Assembly: GCF_900095865.1 (NCBI RefSeq)
Contig: NZ_FMIZ01000007.1
Span: forward strand, 248,001-312,000
Origin: Massilioclostridium coli
GTDB taxonomy: Bacteria > Bacillota > Clostridia > Oscillospirales > Ruminococcaceae
Length of the DNA: 64,000 bases
Direction of reading: 5' to 3'
The notes beneath the pieces are model-generated. The model saw only the letters and a list, made by a program, of their open reading frames with translations, did not search any database and was not told the DNA's origin. This document shows, piece after piece, positions 27,380 to 36,981 of the stretch. Numbering within the stretch: the first letter of the stretch is position 1; each line of letters starts with the position of its first letter. The position numbers and the translations under genes were made by a program.

Positions 27380-30300
27380 TTGAAACAGAAACATTCTATC
27401 TGGAAACGGTGTTGTTCTGCTTTGTTGGCGGCCGCAATAGCGGTTACAACTGCTGTTACTGCGGTATCGCCTGTTTTAGCAGCCCAAGGGGATACATTTG
27501 ATATCAACCGGGAAATTTCTCGCCGTTTTACCACAGAAAGTTTGGTTTTGCTTAGGAATCATGAAAATGTACTTCCTTTGCAAACAGAGGACCAAGTCGC
27601 TGTGTTTGGTTCTACTCAAGTGAATACATTTAAAACAGTATTTGGTTCTGGAAGTACGGAAGGAATTGGAATTGGATTTGTGGATACCTTGAGTGTATTG
27701 GAGACCAAAACCAAAGTAGATTCCCAGCTTGCAGCGCAATACCGAGAATTTGCTCGTACAAATCCACCGGATACTAGCATGGATAATGTAGATAACGAGA
27801 TTTTGTCAAAACGTTCTATTCCTGAAATGCCATTAAATGATTCTATCGTATCCGAGGCTGCTCAACGGAATAACAAGGCTGTCATTTTTATTGGACGTAC
27901 CAATGGGGAAGGATACGACTGGCAGCTGGAAAACGAATACCAATTACGTCCAGAAGAACAAAATATGATTGACCTTGTCACAAAATATTTTGATAAGGTA
28001 ACTGTTGTTTTAAACACCGCCTCCCCAATTGATATGACTTGGGATAATGATAAAATTGATTCCGTGTTATGGGTAGGAATTTGTGGTGACCAAGGTGCAA
28101 ACGCAATTTCCGCTGTCTTAAGTGGGGAAGCAAATCCTTCTGGTAAATTGACCCAAACATGGGCTGCAAAATATGAAGATACTCCAACTCATATGAACTA
28201 TGAAATGACAAATTATCCAGAAGGGCTTCATGGTCCAGAGGTAGAATATGAAGAAGATATTTACGCTGGTTACCGGTATTATGATACTTTTAATGTAACA
28301 CCCAAATTCCCATTTGGATATGGTTTATCTTACACCACATTTGATACAGAAATAGATAGTATTACTGCTGATAGCGAAACAGTTACGGTGCAGGCAACTG
28401 TAACCAATACTGGTGATGTTGCTGGAAAAGAAGTGGTACAGGTTTACTATAGCGCTCCAGATGGAAAAATGGAGAAAGCCTACCAGGAATTAGCAGCTTT
28501 TGCGAAAACTGACCTATTACAACCAAATGAGAAACAGACTTTAACCATGACCTATCAGGTGAAAAACATGGCGTCTTATGACGAAGAAACCGCACGTTAT
28601 GTGTTGGAGCCAGGAGACTATGTTGTCCGTGTAGGAAATTCTTCTCGTAATACCCATGTTGGTGCTGTGATTACTTTGGATGATTTAGCAGTGACAGAAC
28701 AGCTTTCGAACCATATGGAAGAAGCGATTCCGTTATCTCGCTTTACAAAAGAAGGGGTTACCCCATATTCCTACGAAGGCGAAAAGGAAGAGATTGCATC
28801 TGCAAAGAGGATTCCTTTAACGGCTTCTAGTATAAAAACAGAAAACAACGCTAACACAATTTCTGATGAGCCAGAATTGTTAGAAAATAGTGTAGAGGCT
28901 GAATTTGTACAAGCAGCACAGCAGGAATTGGATTCCAGCGGTTATGGTGTTGCCCCTGTTTTGGATGATGCAGTACAGCAAATTCCAGGATTGATCCATT
29001 GTGCGGATTTAGGGGTTAACTTTGCGGGATTTGTAGTAAATGACCCTTCTGGTGATGAAGATGGGTATAAGAGTGTAACTGTCCAAAAGGCAAATACCAA
29101 AATGCCGTTTGAAGTGAACTCTGCTTATGATGGTTCCCATACCTTAACCATCCGTTATTTTGTGGATTCTCCAAGTAGTGTTACATTAACTGACCAGAAT
29201 GATAAAACACTATGTACCTTCCAAATGGACACTACTGGTTCCTGGGCGGAAACAACGGTAGAAAATGTTGATTTAACTGGCGTGACCAAAATGAATTTGA
29301 TTACCCATAATGATAATATCAACTTAAACTGGTTATCCATCCAGACCCAGGAATACGCAGGGCTTGTAACAGCAACATTGCCATCTGGCAGTTATAAAGA
29401 TGCTGTTACAGTTGCGCTAAAAAATGATGATTGTCCAGATTCTACTATTTATTATACAGTAGATGGCTCAGAACCAACTACATCCAGCGCTGTTTACCAA
29501 CAGCCAATTACAGTATCTGCTGACACAACGATCAAAGCAATGGCAGTAAAAAATGATAGCAAAAATACTGTTACATCCTCCTTTGCTTATAAAATTGATG
29601 GGAGTATTTCTGCAAAAGCAGTAAAACCAACCTATTCTTTTATGGGAAAAGATGATAATGGAAATCAAATCCTTTCCATGCGGGCAGAATCCGGTATGAG
29701 CATTTTCTATACTACAGATGGTTCTACTCCAACAACTGCTTCCCAGTATTACTCTGCTCCTATCAGTGTAAAAAATGGTACTACTGTAAAACTGGTTGCC
29801 GTTGGACCAAATTGTGACTATAGTCCAGTAGTAACCGTTTCCATTGCGGATGTTGCAGCTCCAACTTCTAATGTAGAAACAGGAGGCACTTATTTAACAG
29901 GACAAAAAGTAGGTTTATCCAGTGCCGCTGGAACAAAAATTTACTATACTATGTCAACAGATGGTTCTATGCCAGAAGATCCAACCAATGCTTCCGAACA
30001 GTATAATGGAGAAATTTCATTAGATACAAAATCGAAAGTAATCTTGAAAGCAATTGCAGCTAATGAAAATGGCTCCAGTGAGGTAGCTACCTTTGTTTAT
30101 CAAATCACAGATAAACTCTATACTTTGGAAGATGTTTACAATGGCGATGCTACTGTGGAACAGGTAGTGGCACAAATGAATCTGAGTGAATTAGTAGAAG
30201 TAGTTTCCAATACCGGAAATTCTTCTAGATTCAGAAGCCCAGGCGTCGCCTATGCAGATGGTCCTTTAGGAGTGAAAACCAACAACTTTACCAAATGGGC

Positions 30301-33300
30301 AGCTCCATCCTTATTGGCTTGTTCCTGGGATGTAGAATTGTTCCAAGAACAAGGGGACGCTGTGGGTAAAGAAATGGTAGAAGAAGGAATCGATTTTTGG
30401 CTGGCACCAGGTGCAAATATTTTGCGTGACCCCCGTTCGGGAAGAAACTCAGAATACTATGCAGAAGATCCTGTTTTAACCGGTGTGTTAGCTTCTACTG
30501 TAATACAGAATGTACAAAAACATGGTGTTGGATGCGTAGTAAAACACTTTGTGGGAAATGACCAGGAAACTCATAGAAAACAATGTGCTAACGCTATTGT
30601 ATCCGAACGTGCTCTGCGGGAAATTTATTTGAAAGCATTTGAAATCATTGTAAAAACATCACAGCCTTGGGGATTGATGACAACCTATTGTGATGTTAAC
30701 CGTATTTCCACCGCAACTAATTTTGAACTTTGTACTGCTATTCCACGTGGGGAATGGGGATTTGAAAACGTAATCATGACCGACTGGGGTTGCTACGCAG
30801 ACAATGGTATGATGATGTATGCTGGTAACGATTTGGTAATGCCTTCTGGCAGTGCGGAAGTCATTAAAAATTCCGTTTTAAAACCAGATCAGGTGAACAC
30901 CAGTGATCCAAACTATACAAAACCAACTACAAAAGCAATGTTGCAACGTAATGTTGTTAATATCTTTGACTTAATGTCCAAAACAAACGCATTTTCTAGA
31001 TTAATTGGCCAACCACAAACTTACCAATATCAAGTTCCAGAGGAAACCTGGATTACAACTTCTAAAGAAGCGAAACAAGCAACCGTAACTGTTACAGTAG
31101 GAGAAAATGGTTCTGTATCTCCAACTCAACAAGAAGTTATAATTGCAACAGATGCTACCTTTACAGTAACACCGGATGCCAATTATATGGTAGATGATGT
31201 TATGATTACTCCAGTAACTGCTTATACATTAGATGACAATCAGTTAACCGTGCAAAAGGTAAAAGGGCAAACTGACATTCAAGTTACCTTTAAAGCCATC
31301 CCTGAATCAGCTGATTTTGATGGATTAAACCAGCTGATTCAATCTGCACAAGATAAACTGGATCAAGCAACCATTGGTGGGCAGCCAGGAAACTATTTGC
31401 ATACAACTGCAAAAGAGTTCCAGGCTGAAATTGATGTGGCAAAAGTTGTAGCAGAAAATAACCAGGCTACTGTTATGGAAGTAGAAGATGCAATTCGCCT
31501 TTTAAAAGAAGCTATTGCAAAATTTGAAAGCCAACAGATAACCCAAATAACTCATGAATTAACATCGGATGCTACCTCTAAAATAAAGGCAATTGATTAT
31601 TCTGACGCAAGCCCAGTGGTAGGTTCAGAAGCTTGTAGCGATTCGGATGGCGGTCAGAATACAACAGGAACTTATAAAGGTACATATCTGGAATATACTG
31701 TAGATGTAGATCAGGATAATGTTTATCATTTGTACGGAAGAATTTCTACCAATGAAGACAACTGTGGCTATGAGGTTTATGTAGATGATGTACTGCAAGG
31801 CAGTATGTTGCAGGAACAGAAAACTGGCGGTTGGCAGAATTGGGCTACCAGTGACCCTGTTAAAGTAAATTTAACAGCAGGAGTCCATACCATTAAATTT
31901 GTATTTACCAACAACGGTATTAACGTAAATTACTTTACATTAGAACCTCTTATGAGGACAGTTACTATCCATACAGATGATCATGGAATAGTATCTCCAT
32001 CTACCATGCAGGTAGAAAAAGGGTCCAATGCGGTATTCCAATTACAGCCAAACGATGGCTTTGTTCCGGAACAAATTGTAATTGACCCATCTACATCCTA
32101 TCATTTGAAGGATAATGTATTATCTGTGAACAATATTACCCAGAATACAACTGTATCTGTTACATTCAAACAGGTCCCAGATACCCCAGATTTGGACCGT
32201 TTGAATGCTTTGATTGAAACAGCGCAAATCTTAAAAGACAATGCGATAGCAGATGGAACGGTAGGAAATTATGTTCCATCTGTGTTAAACAAATTCCAGG
32301 CAGCTATCGACCAGGCAAAACAGGCAGCTGCAAACCCAGAATTAACCGCAACTGATATTGAATATGCAATTTTAGATTTACAACAGGCAATCAATCAGTT
32401 TGAAAACAGTAAAGTAACACAATTAACCCATATTATCTCTTCCACAGATATTACAAAAATCAAAGCTACTTCCCATTCTGCAACGAGCCCTGGAATTGGA
32501 GCAGAAAATTGTCAAGATGAAGATGGTGGACAAAATCCAATTTATACTGATGGTGGTACCTGGCTGGAATATCAGTTTGACGTAGCAAAAACAGGCTGGT
32601 ATCAATTTACTCCACGTGTATCTGTCAACGCAGCAGGCGCTGGGTTTGATGTATTGGTAGATGGGAATAAAGTTGCTGAGTTTTCCAACCAATCCGCAAC
32701 AGGAGGATGGCAAAACTGGGTAACACGTGATCCAGCAACGGTTCCATTGACAGAAGGAACCCATACATTGAGAATTGCGTTTACGGTAAGCGGTATGAAT
32801 GTTAACTGGTTCCAGTTCAAACCAATGCCAACTGTTGTTTCAGTAGAAACATTAGATACAATTACAGTGGACTATGGAATCCCATTTGAAGAACTCTCCC
32901 TGCCTGAAACAGTTTCTGTCACATTAAATAATCAAACAACAAGAGAATTATCCGTACAGTGGGATGGTACAAATTATAACCCAACTGTAGCAGGAAATTA
33001 TACCTTAATTGGTACATTATCTGATACACAGGGTGTCAATAACTTTGACGGTTTAACAGCTTCTATTCAAATCACTGTAAAAAATCAATCGGAACCAGAA
33101 TGGACGGTACAGGAAGTAGCAGATGCAATCCCAACACCAGTGATTACAAAAGATACTACTCAAATTGCCTTACCAGAAGTTCCAGATGGATTTACAGTAG
33201 AATTGACAAACAGTAGCCGTCTAGAAATTATTAGCCTGGATGGAAAGGTGACTCATCCAACTGTGGATACCGAAGTAGAACTCACTTATACTGTATCCAA

Positions 33301-34165
33301 AGATGGAGAAACAGCTATTGCTGTAAGAAAAGTACTTGTTCCAGGAAAACCAGTAGAACCAACCGAGGTAAATAAAGATATCCTGAACAAAGTAATTACC
33401 TATGCGGAAGAACAGAAAGCTTCTGAAGGCTTTAACAATGTAATTGCAGATGTACAGGAATCCTTCAACGCAACATTGGATGCAGCAAAAGAAATTGCGG
33501 CAGATCCAGCAGCAACTCAGGATGCAATAGATGCAGCATGGAAAGCATTAATGACAGAAATTCATAAACTAGGCTTTGTCAAAGGAGATATTACTTCCTT
33601 AGAATCCCTGGTAGCATTGGCGGAAACCTACGACATGAATGACTTTGTAGAAGCAGGCCAAGCAGAATTCCAGGAAGCATTGAAAGCAGCGCAAGAATTG
33701 TTAGCAGATAAAGACAATGCAATGCAAGCAGAAATCGAAACAGCAGAAAGCAATCTGTTGAACGCGATGCTGAACCTGAGATACAAAGCGGATAAATCCA
33801 TCCTGGAAAAAGTGATTGCAGAAGCGAATGAAGTTGATTCTAATGCATACACAGTAGAAAGCTACGTAGTACTGGAAGCAGCAGTAGCAGAAGCAAACGC
33901 AGTAATGGCAAATGAAAACGCAACCCAGGAAGAAGTAGAAGCAGCAGTAGCAAATGTACAAGAAGCAATGAAAGGATTGGTAGCAGTAGAAACACCAACT
34001 ACTGAAACCCCAGTAGATAACGATATGGACGGTACACAAACAGGGCAAGAAAGTACAACCACAAAAGCAAACGCAGCGAAAACAGGCGATGTTGCTCCAA
34101 TTGCTGGTGCTGTAGCATTAATAATTGCAGCTGGAACAGTAATAGTCCTGAAAAAGAAAAAATAA
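27380..34165 (+). CDS. Giant secreted, wall-anchored GH3 beta-glycosidase
   Basis: A 2261-residue exported enzyme. A signal peptide (about 1-34) comes first. The glycoside hydrolase 3 halves are in swapped order: GH3 C-terminal domain plus fibronectin-like domain first (about 40-430), the GH3 TIM-barrel later (about 915-1160, nucleophile Asp1135 in VIMTDWG). Between them are a beta-sandwich domain and three chitobiase-C-like repeats. Downstream come two divergent InlB-type repeats, two CBM6-like sugar-binding domains (TGGWQNW motif in each), an Ig-like region and several FIVAR repeats. The end has a sortase-like AAKTGD motif, a membrane helix and KKKK. Start TTG at 27380, nine bases after AAGGAGG. 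Substrate unknown. Confidence 0.88.
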   Translation: MKQKHSIWKRCCSALLAAAIAVTTAVTAVSPVLAAQGDTFDINREISRRFTTESLVLLRNHENVLPLQTEDQVAVFGSTQVNTFKTVFGSGSTEGIGIGFVDTLSVLETKTKVDSQLAAQYREFARTNPPDTSMDNVDNEILSKRSIPEMPLNDSIVSEAAQRNNKAVIFIGRTNGEGYDWQLENEYQLRPEEQNMIDLVTKYFDKVTVVLNTASPIDMTWDNDKIDSVLWVGICGDQGANAISAVLSGEANPSGKLTQTWAAKYEDTPTHMNYEMTNYPEGLHGPEVEYEEDIYAGYRYYDTFNVTPKFPFGYGLSYTTFDTEIDSITADSETVTVQATVTNTGDVAGKEVVQVYYSAPDGKMEKAYQELAAFAKTDLLQPNEKQTLTMTYQVKNMASYDEETARYVLEPGDYVVRVGNSSRNTHVGAVITLDDLAVTEQLSNHMEEAIPLSRFTKEGVTPYSYEGEKEEIASAKRIPLTASSIKTENNANTISDEPELLENSVEAEFVQAAQQELDSSGYGVAPVLDDAVQQIPGLIHCADLGVNFAGFVVNDPSGDEDGYKSVTVQKANTKMPFEVNSAYDGSHTLTIRYFVDSPSSVTLTDQNDKTLCTFQMDTTGSWAETTVENVDLTGVTKMNLITHNDNINLNWLSIQTQEYAGLVTATLPSGSYKDAVTVALKNDDCPDSTIYYTVDGSEPTTSSAVYQQPITVSADTTIKAMAVKNDSKNTVTSSFAYKIDGSISAKAVKPTYSFMGKDDNGNQILSMRAESGMSIFYTTDGSTPTTASQYYSAPISVKNGTTVKLVAVGPNCDYSPVVTVSIADVAAPTSNVETGGTYLTGQKVGLSSAAGTKIYYTMSTDGSMPEDPTNASEQYNGEISLDTKSKVILKAIAANENGSSEVATFVYQITDKLYTLEDVYNGDATVEQVVAQMNLSELVEVVSNTGNSSRFRSPGVAYADGPLGVKTNNFTKWAAPSLLACSWDVELFQEQGDAVGKEMVEEGIDFWLAPGANILRDPRSGRNSEYYAEDPVLTGVLASTVIQNVQKHGVGCVVKHFVGNDQETHRKQCANAIVSERALREIYLKAFEIIVKTSQPWGLMTTYCDVNRISTATNFELCTAIPRGEWGFENVIMTDWGCYADNGMMMYAGNDLVMPSGSAEVIKNSVLKPDQVNTSDPNYTKPTTKAMLQRNVVNIFDLMSKTNAFSRLIGQPQTYQYQVPEETWITTSKEAKQATVTVTVGENGSVSPTQQEVIIATDATFTVTPDANYMVDDVMITPVTAYTLDDNQLTVQKVKGQTDIQVTFKAIPESADFDGLNQLIQSAQDKLDQATIGGQPGNYLHTTAKEFQAEIDVAKVVAENNQATVMEVEDAIRLLKEAIAKFESQQITQITHELTSDATSKIKAIDYSDASPVVGSEACSDSDGGQNTTGTYKGTYLEYTVDVDQDNVYHLYGRISTNEDNCGYEVYVDDVLQGSMLQEQKTGGWQNWATSDPVKVNLTAGVHTIKFVFTNNGINVNYFTLEPLMRTVTIHTDDHGIVSPSTMQVEKGSNAVFQLQPNDGFVPEQIVIDPSTSYHLKDNVLSVNNITQNTTVSVTFKQVPDTPDLDRLNALIETAQILKDNAIADGTVGNYVPSVLNKFQAAIDQAKQAAANPELTATDIEYAILDLQQAINQFENSKVTQLTHIISSTDITKIKATSHSATSPGIGAENCQDEDGGQNPIYTDGGTWLEYQFDVAKTGWYQFTPRVSVNAAGAGFDVLVDGNKVAEFSNQSATGGWQNWVTRDPATVPLTEGTHTLRIAFTVSGMNVNWFQFKPMPTVVSVETLDTITVDYGIPFEELSLPETVSVTLNNQTTRELSVQWDGTNYNPTVAGNYTLIGTLSDTQGVNNFDGLTASIQITVKNQSEPEWTVQEVADAIPTPVITKDTTQIALPEVPDGFTVELTNSSRLEIISLDGKVTHPTVDTEVELTYTVSKDGETAIAVRKVLVPGKPVEPTEVNKDILNKVITYAEEQKASEGFNNVIADVQESFNATLDAAKEIAADPAATQDAIDAAWKALMTEIHKLGFVKGDITSLESLVALAETYDMNDFVEAGQAEFQEALKAAQELLADKDNAMQAEIETAESNLLNAMLNLRYKADKSILEKVIAEANEVDSNAYTVESYVVLEAAVAEANAVMANENATQEEVEAAVANVQEAMKGLVAVETPTTETPVDNDMDGTQTGQESTTTKANAAKTGDVAPIAGAVALIIAAGTVIVLKKKK

Positions 34166-34226
34166 TTATTTTGTACTTTTTAAATGATAGCATACTGAAA
34201 GTATAATTAAATTAAAAATGATGAAA

Positions 34227-34256
34227 AACGCTCTGATTTAATCAGAGCGTTTTTTC
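34227..34256 (+). terminator. Terminator of the GH3 gene
   Basis: AACGCTCTGAT and ATCAGAGCGTT form a perfect 11-bp stem with a 3-base loop and a T tail. Confidence 0.9.
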
Positions 34257-34258
34257 TA

Positions 34259-34287
34259 TTGCAATCAGGGTTTTTATGTGCTATAAT
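34259..34287 (+). promoter_or_regulatory. Promoter of the folT riboswitch transcript
   Basis: TTGCAA (34259-34264) and TATAAT (34282-34287) are 17 bases apart, just upstream of the riboswitch. Confidence 0.75.
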
Positions 34288-34301
34288 AGTAAACGAAATT
34301 A

Positions 34302-34396
34302 GGCAAAGTAAACATATGTGCGTTAAGTGTTTGGTGAACGGGGAGTTGTCACCAGAACGAAGGAAAATCCGCGGTACATATGTTGCATCCCGTTGC
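34302..34396 (+). promoter_or_regulatory. Tetrahydrofolate (THF) riboswitch
   Basis: The conserved aptamer pieces occur in order: GTGCGTTAAGTGT, GTGAACGGGG, GTTGTCACC, AGAACGAAGG, CCGCGGT and TTGCATCCCG. The closing stem pairs ACATATGT (34312-34319) with ACATATGT (34376-34383). It lies directly in front of a folate-transporter S-component gene, the usual target. Downstream, CTATAA...TTATAG may form part of the expression platform near the RBS. Confidence 0.92.
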
Positions 34397-34472
34397 TGCT
34401 ATAATAAAGAGTGATTCTAGATAACCCCTTGTTATAGAGCGTGGAAATGCAAAATAATAAGGAGGTTTTTTT

Positions 34473-35051
34473 ATGTCTGATTTTATAAAAGATTTTCGAG
34501 ATTCTGCCAATGAGTTACGTCATTTAAAATGTTTGACTATAGCAGCGATGCTAACAGCGTTGAGTATTGTAATTGGCTTTTTTCAAATTCCAATTGGTCA
34601 AATGTTGTATATCCGGTTTGATTTTATCGCTATTGGTATGATTGGATATTTGTATGGCCCAGTCGTATCTGGTCTTTGTGCCTGTGTGAGTGATCTATTG
34701 CGGATTGTTTTGGTTCCTACTAATAATGGTTCCTTTTTTATTGGAATGACGATAACAGCTGTATTGGCTGGAATGGTTTATGGAATAGCGTTTTATCGTA
34801 GAAAACTTGGTTTGATCCGTGTTTTATTAACAATGTTATTTATTGGAGTTTTTCTACATATACTGCTCAATACCTATTGGCTGTCAATTATGTATGGAAC
34901 TCCATTTTGGACATTGTTACCACAGCGAATTGTGAAAAATGCGATCTCCATACCAGTAAATACGATTCTATTCTTTGCACTGTCAAACCCACTTAGCATT
35001 GCTTGTAGAAAGTTAAATTTAGTATCTGTTCCTACAAAACAACAGATGTAA
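34473..35051 (+). CDS. folT: Folate ECF transporter substrate-binding subunit
   Basis: A 192-residue membrane protein with about six hydrophobic segments and the S-component pattern of energy-coupling-factor transporters (LKCLTIAAMLTALSIVIGFF, then IRFDFIAIGMIGYLYGPVVSGLCACVSDLL). It should bind folate and work with the shared EcfA-A'-T module, which is encoded elsewhere. The THF riboswitch upstream supports folate as substrate and predicts repression when folate is plentiful. RBS AAGGAGG. It stands alone. Confidence 0.9.
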   Translation: MSDFIKDFRDSANELRHLKCLTIAAMLTALSIVIGFFQIPIGQMLYIRFDFIAIGMIGYLYGPVVSGLCACVSDLLRIVLVPTNNGSFFIGMTITAVLAGMVYGIAFYRRKLGLIRVLLTMLFIGVFLHILLNTYWLSIMYGTPFWTLLPQRIVKNAISIPVNTILFFALSNPLSIACRKLNLVSVPTKQQM

Positions 35052-35703
35052 ATAGAATAATCTCATTACATTTTATATAAGAATATGATTTTCGATTTAT
35101 ACAAGAAAAGAGTTATTTATTTGTGCGTTATATACAAATAAAATAAAATATAACAAAATTTGATAGTAAAAAAGCATTATTTGAACTTGTATGAAAATCA
35201 ATAGTGTGATATTCTAATTGCGGATAATATTTCTATAAAAAGCAATTTTGTAATTTTCGTTTTATATTGATAATGCTTTTTATCTCATCTTACCCCCTCA
35301 AACGGGAGGATAGCAATTCTGCTACCTCCCGTTTTTGTCGTTTTAGAAACTGATGCTGTTGTCAATACATCAGTTTTTACTTTCAAAATCGAGAAAAGTG
35401 AATTGTCAGCAAAAACTTTAGATATCAAAAACGGTGGCAAGGTATCACCAATTAACGAATTAGTACATTGCTAAAATAGTTTTGTAGTACTTTATTGAGC
35501 CTTCGGTTAGGCTTAGAGGCTGTGGCTTAAAAAAAATAAAAACATTGCTTTTTTGAATAAAAACAACTTTTTATATATAGTTTAAACTAGAAAATGGTCT
35601 AGTTTTATTGAAAGTGTTTTTGAAATATTGAGAGAAAGTGAACTTATTTATGTTTTTTTTCATAGGATAAAACTGAATTGAAACAGAAAGGAGTTTGTGT
35701 TCA
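35052..35703. other. Intergenic region between folT and cotJA
   Basis: About 650 AT-rich bases. It contains one GC-rich hairpin (35300-35336, listed) and no gene I can support. A sporulation-type promoter for cotJ is expected on the right side, but I cannot assign boxes with confidence. Confidence 0.5.
35300..35336 (+). terminator. Terminator-like hairpin downstream of folT
   Basis: AAACGGGAGG and CCTCCCGTTT pair around an inner TAGCA/TGCTA stem, followed by T's. It lies 250 bases after folT, so it may end a longer transcript. Confidence 0.7.
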
Positions 35704-35940
35704 TTGGATAATAATTATAAATTTGAAGAATATATGAGTGAAGTTATGCCAATGTCTTCTGGTTTGCGTTGTATAAAACCCAATCAGCCAGAGTGTAGAG
35801 ATATTGATAGCCTTCCTTTAGCAATTGCCTATGTTCCAATCCAAAAATGGAAACGTACCTATGATACCGATGTAGCATTGGAACGAGGAACCATTTTTCC
35901 AGAACTGGATTTGCCATTTGTAGGGGAGGAGGAATCATAA
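35704..35940 (+). CDS. cotJA: Spore coat-associated protein CotJA
   Basis: A 78-residue protein of the CotJA family, with the core LPLAIAYVPIQKWKRTYDTDVALERGTIFPELDLPF. CotJA is a small protein of the inner spore coat, produced in the mother cell. I place the start at the TTG at 35704, nine to ten bases after AGGAG; an upstream in-frame TTG at 35695 is too close to the RBS. The stop codon directly abuts the cotJB start. It indicates that the host forms, or descends from, endospore formers. Confidence 0.88.
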   Translation: MDNNYKFEEYMSEVMPMSSGLRCIKPNQPECRDIDSLPLAIAYVPIQKWKRTYDTDVALERGTIFPELDLPFVGEEES

Positions 35941-36201
35941 ATGATGAAATTAAATGAACGGGAACAGTTAATGAAAAAGTTGCAGGAAGCAGCTTTCGCT
36001 GTTTATGATGTTCAGCTTTATTTGGATACTCATCCTACTGACCAAGCTGCTTTAAGATATTTTGACCAGCAACGTCAAGCAAAACAAAAGGCGATGGAAG
36101 AATATGCAGCCAAATACGGTCCTGTTCGAGTAGAACAATCCAGTGGGGAACGTAAATGGAACTGGATAGAAGATCCATGGCCTTGGGAAATGGAGGATTA
36201 G
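35941..36201 (+). CDS. cotJB: Spore coat protein CotJB
   Basis: An 86-residue CotJB-family protein: LMKKLQEAAFAVYDVQLYLDTHPTDQ and the C-terminal PVRVEQSSGERKWNWIEDPWPWE are typical. It starts immediately after the cotJA stop and is followed three bases later by cotJC, so the three genes form the usual cotJABC operon. Confidence 0.9.
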   Translation: MMKLNEREQLMKKLQEAAFAVYDVQLYLDTHPTDQAALRYFDQQRQAKQKAMEEYAAKYGPVRVEQSSGERKWNWIEDPWPWEMED

Positions 36202-36204
36202 CCC

Positions 36205-36627
36205 ATGTGGAGTTACGATAAACGTTTACAATATCCTGTAAAGATTTCTCAGCCAAACCCAGCGCTTGCTAAAGTAGTAATTAGTCAGTTTGGCGGTCCC
36301 CACGGCGAATTAGGCGCATCTATGAGATACCTCTCTCAACGTTATAGTATGCCGTATAAAGAAGCCAAAGCAACATTGACCGATATTGGTACAGAAGAAC
36401 TGGCACATTTAGAGATGGTTTCCGCTATTGTTCACCAACTAACAAGAAATCTTTCGATTGATGAAATCAAAAAATCCGGATTTGATGCTTATTATACTGA
36501 CCATACAACAGGAGTATATCCCCAGTTTGCTTCTGGTACACCTTTTACAGCAGCAACATTTTCCTCTACCGGCGACGTTATTACAGACTTAACTGAAGAT
36601 TTGTCTGCGGATGGAGCTTTTAGTTAA
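36205..36627 (+). CDS. cotJC: Spore coat manganese-catalase-like protein CotJC, C-terminally short
   Basis: A 140-residue protein. Residues 1-132 match CotJC/Mn-catalase: GPHGELGASMRYLSQRY carries the first metal-site Glu, and IGTEELAHLEM carries the second Glu and His. Family members run to about 190 residues and continue with an E-E-K-A-R helix and an R-E-R-E-x-x-H motif that supply the remaining metal ligands. Here the frame ends after EDLSADGAFS, so that half of the di-manganese site is missing. The gene lies next to a mobile module, and I infer truncation by insertion or deletion. A protein from this gene is unlikely to be an active catalase. Confidence 0.8.
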   Translation: MWSYDKRLQYPVKISQPNPALAKVVISQFGGPHGELGASMRYLSQRYSMPYKEAKATLTDIGTEELAHLEMVSAIVHQLTRNLSIDEIKKSGFDAYYTDHTTGVYPQFASGTPFTAATFSSTGDVITDLTEDLSADGAFS

Positions 36628-36739
36628 GACCAACGTAATAAGAATAAAAAATATGAAAAAGAAACAATCCCACTATAAAATTAAAAAGAAAGTCAGTCAA
36701 TCTGACAAATAGATGGTTTTTATTTCCTAAATAGCTCAA

Positions 36740-36817
36740 AAAGGGATTTTATGTATTGTATCAAGTGTGAGTGAAAACGAATTTATATACACTTTACATA
36801 ATACATAAAATCCCTTT
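36740..36817. repeat. Long inverted repeat at the left edge of the module
   Basis: AAAGGGATTTTATGTATT (36740-36757) is perfectly repeated in inverse orientation at 36800-36817. An inner pair AAGTGT/ACACTT extends the structure. It could be a MITE-like relic or a minus-strand terminator, since CCCTTTTTG follows on that strand. Confidence 0.75.
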
Positions 36818-36871
36818 AGAATTAAAAAACAAAATAAAATATTTTTCTTATCTCCAATTTTTAGCATATGT

Positions 36872-36919
36872 AAAAAACTAGCGGTCATGACAAGGTAATG
36901 TCACAACCGCTATTTTTTT
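36872..36919 (-). terminator. Terminator of the replication-relaxation/T4CP/M48 operon
   Basis: TAGCGGT and ACCGCTA enclose an inner TGACA/TGTCA stem. Runs of A on the left and T on the right allow termination in either direction. It lies 60 bases beyond the M48 stop codon. Confidence 0.75.
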
Positions 36920-36981
36920 ACAATTCATTTATTAAGGAGATATTCCATATCTATGTTATCCATACATAACCATAGAACAGT

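Larger units (their letters stand above)
36628..36981. other. Junction spacer between cotJC and the M48 gene
   Basis: About 350 AT-rich bases. It holds an 18-bp inverted repeat and a strong terminator (both listed). No gene is supported. Confidence 0.5.

Noticed and set aside
33370..34000. FIVAR repeats of the GH3 protein read as a tandem DNA repeat
   Set aside because: The similarity is at protein level and diverged; the DNA is not a tandem repeat or CRISPR-like array.
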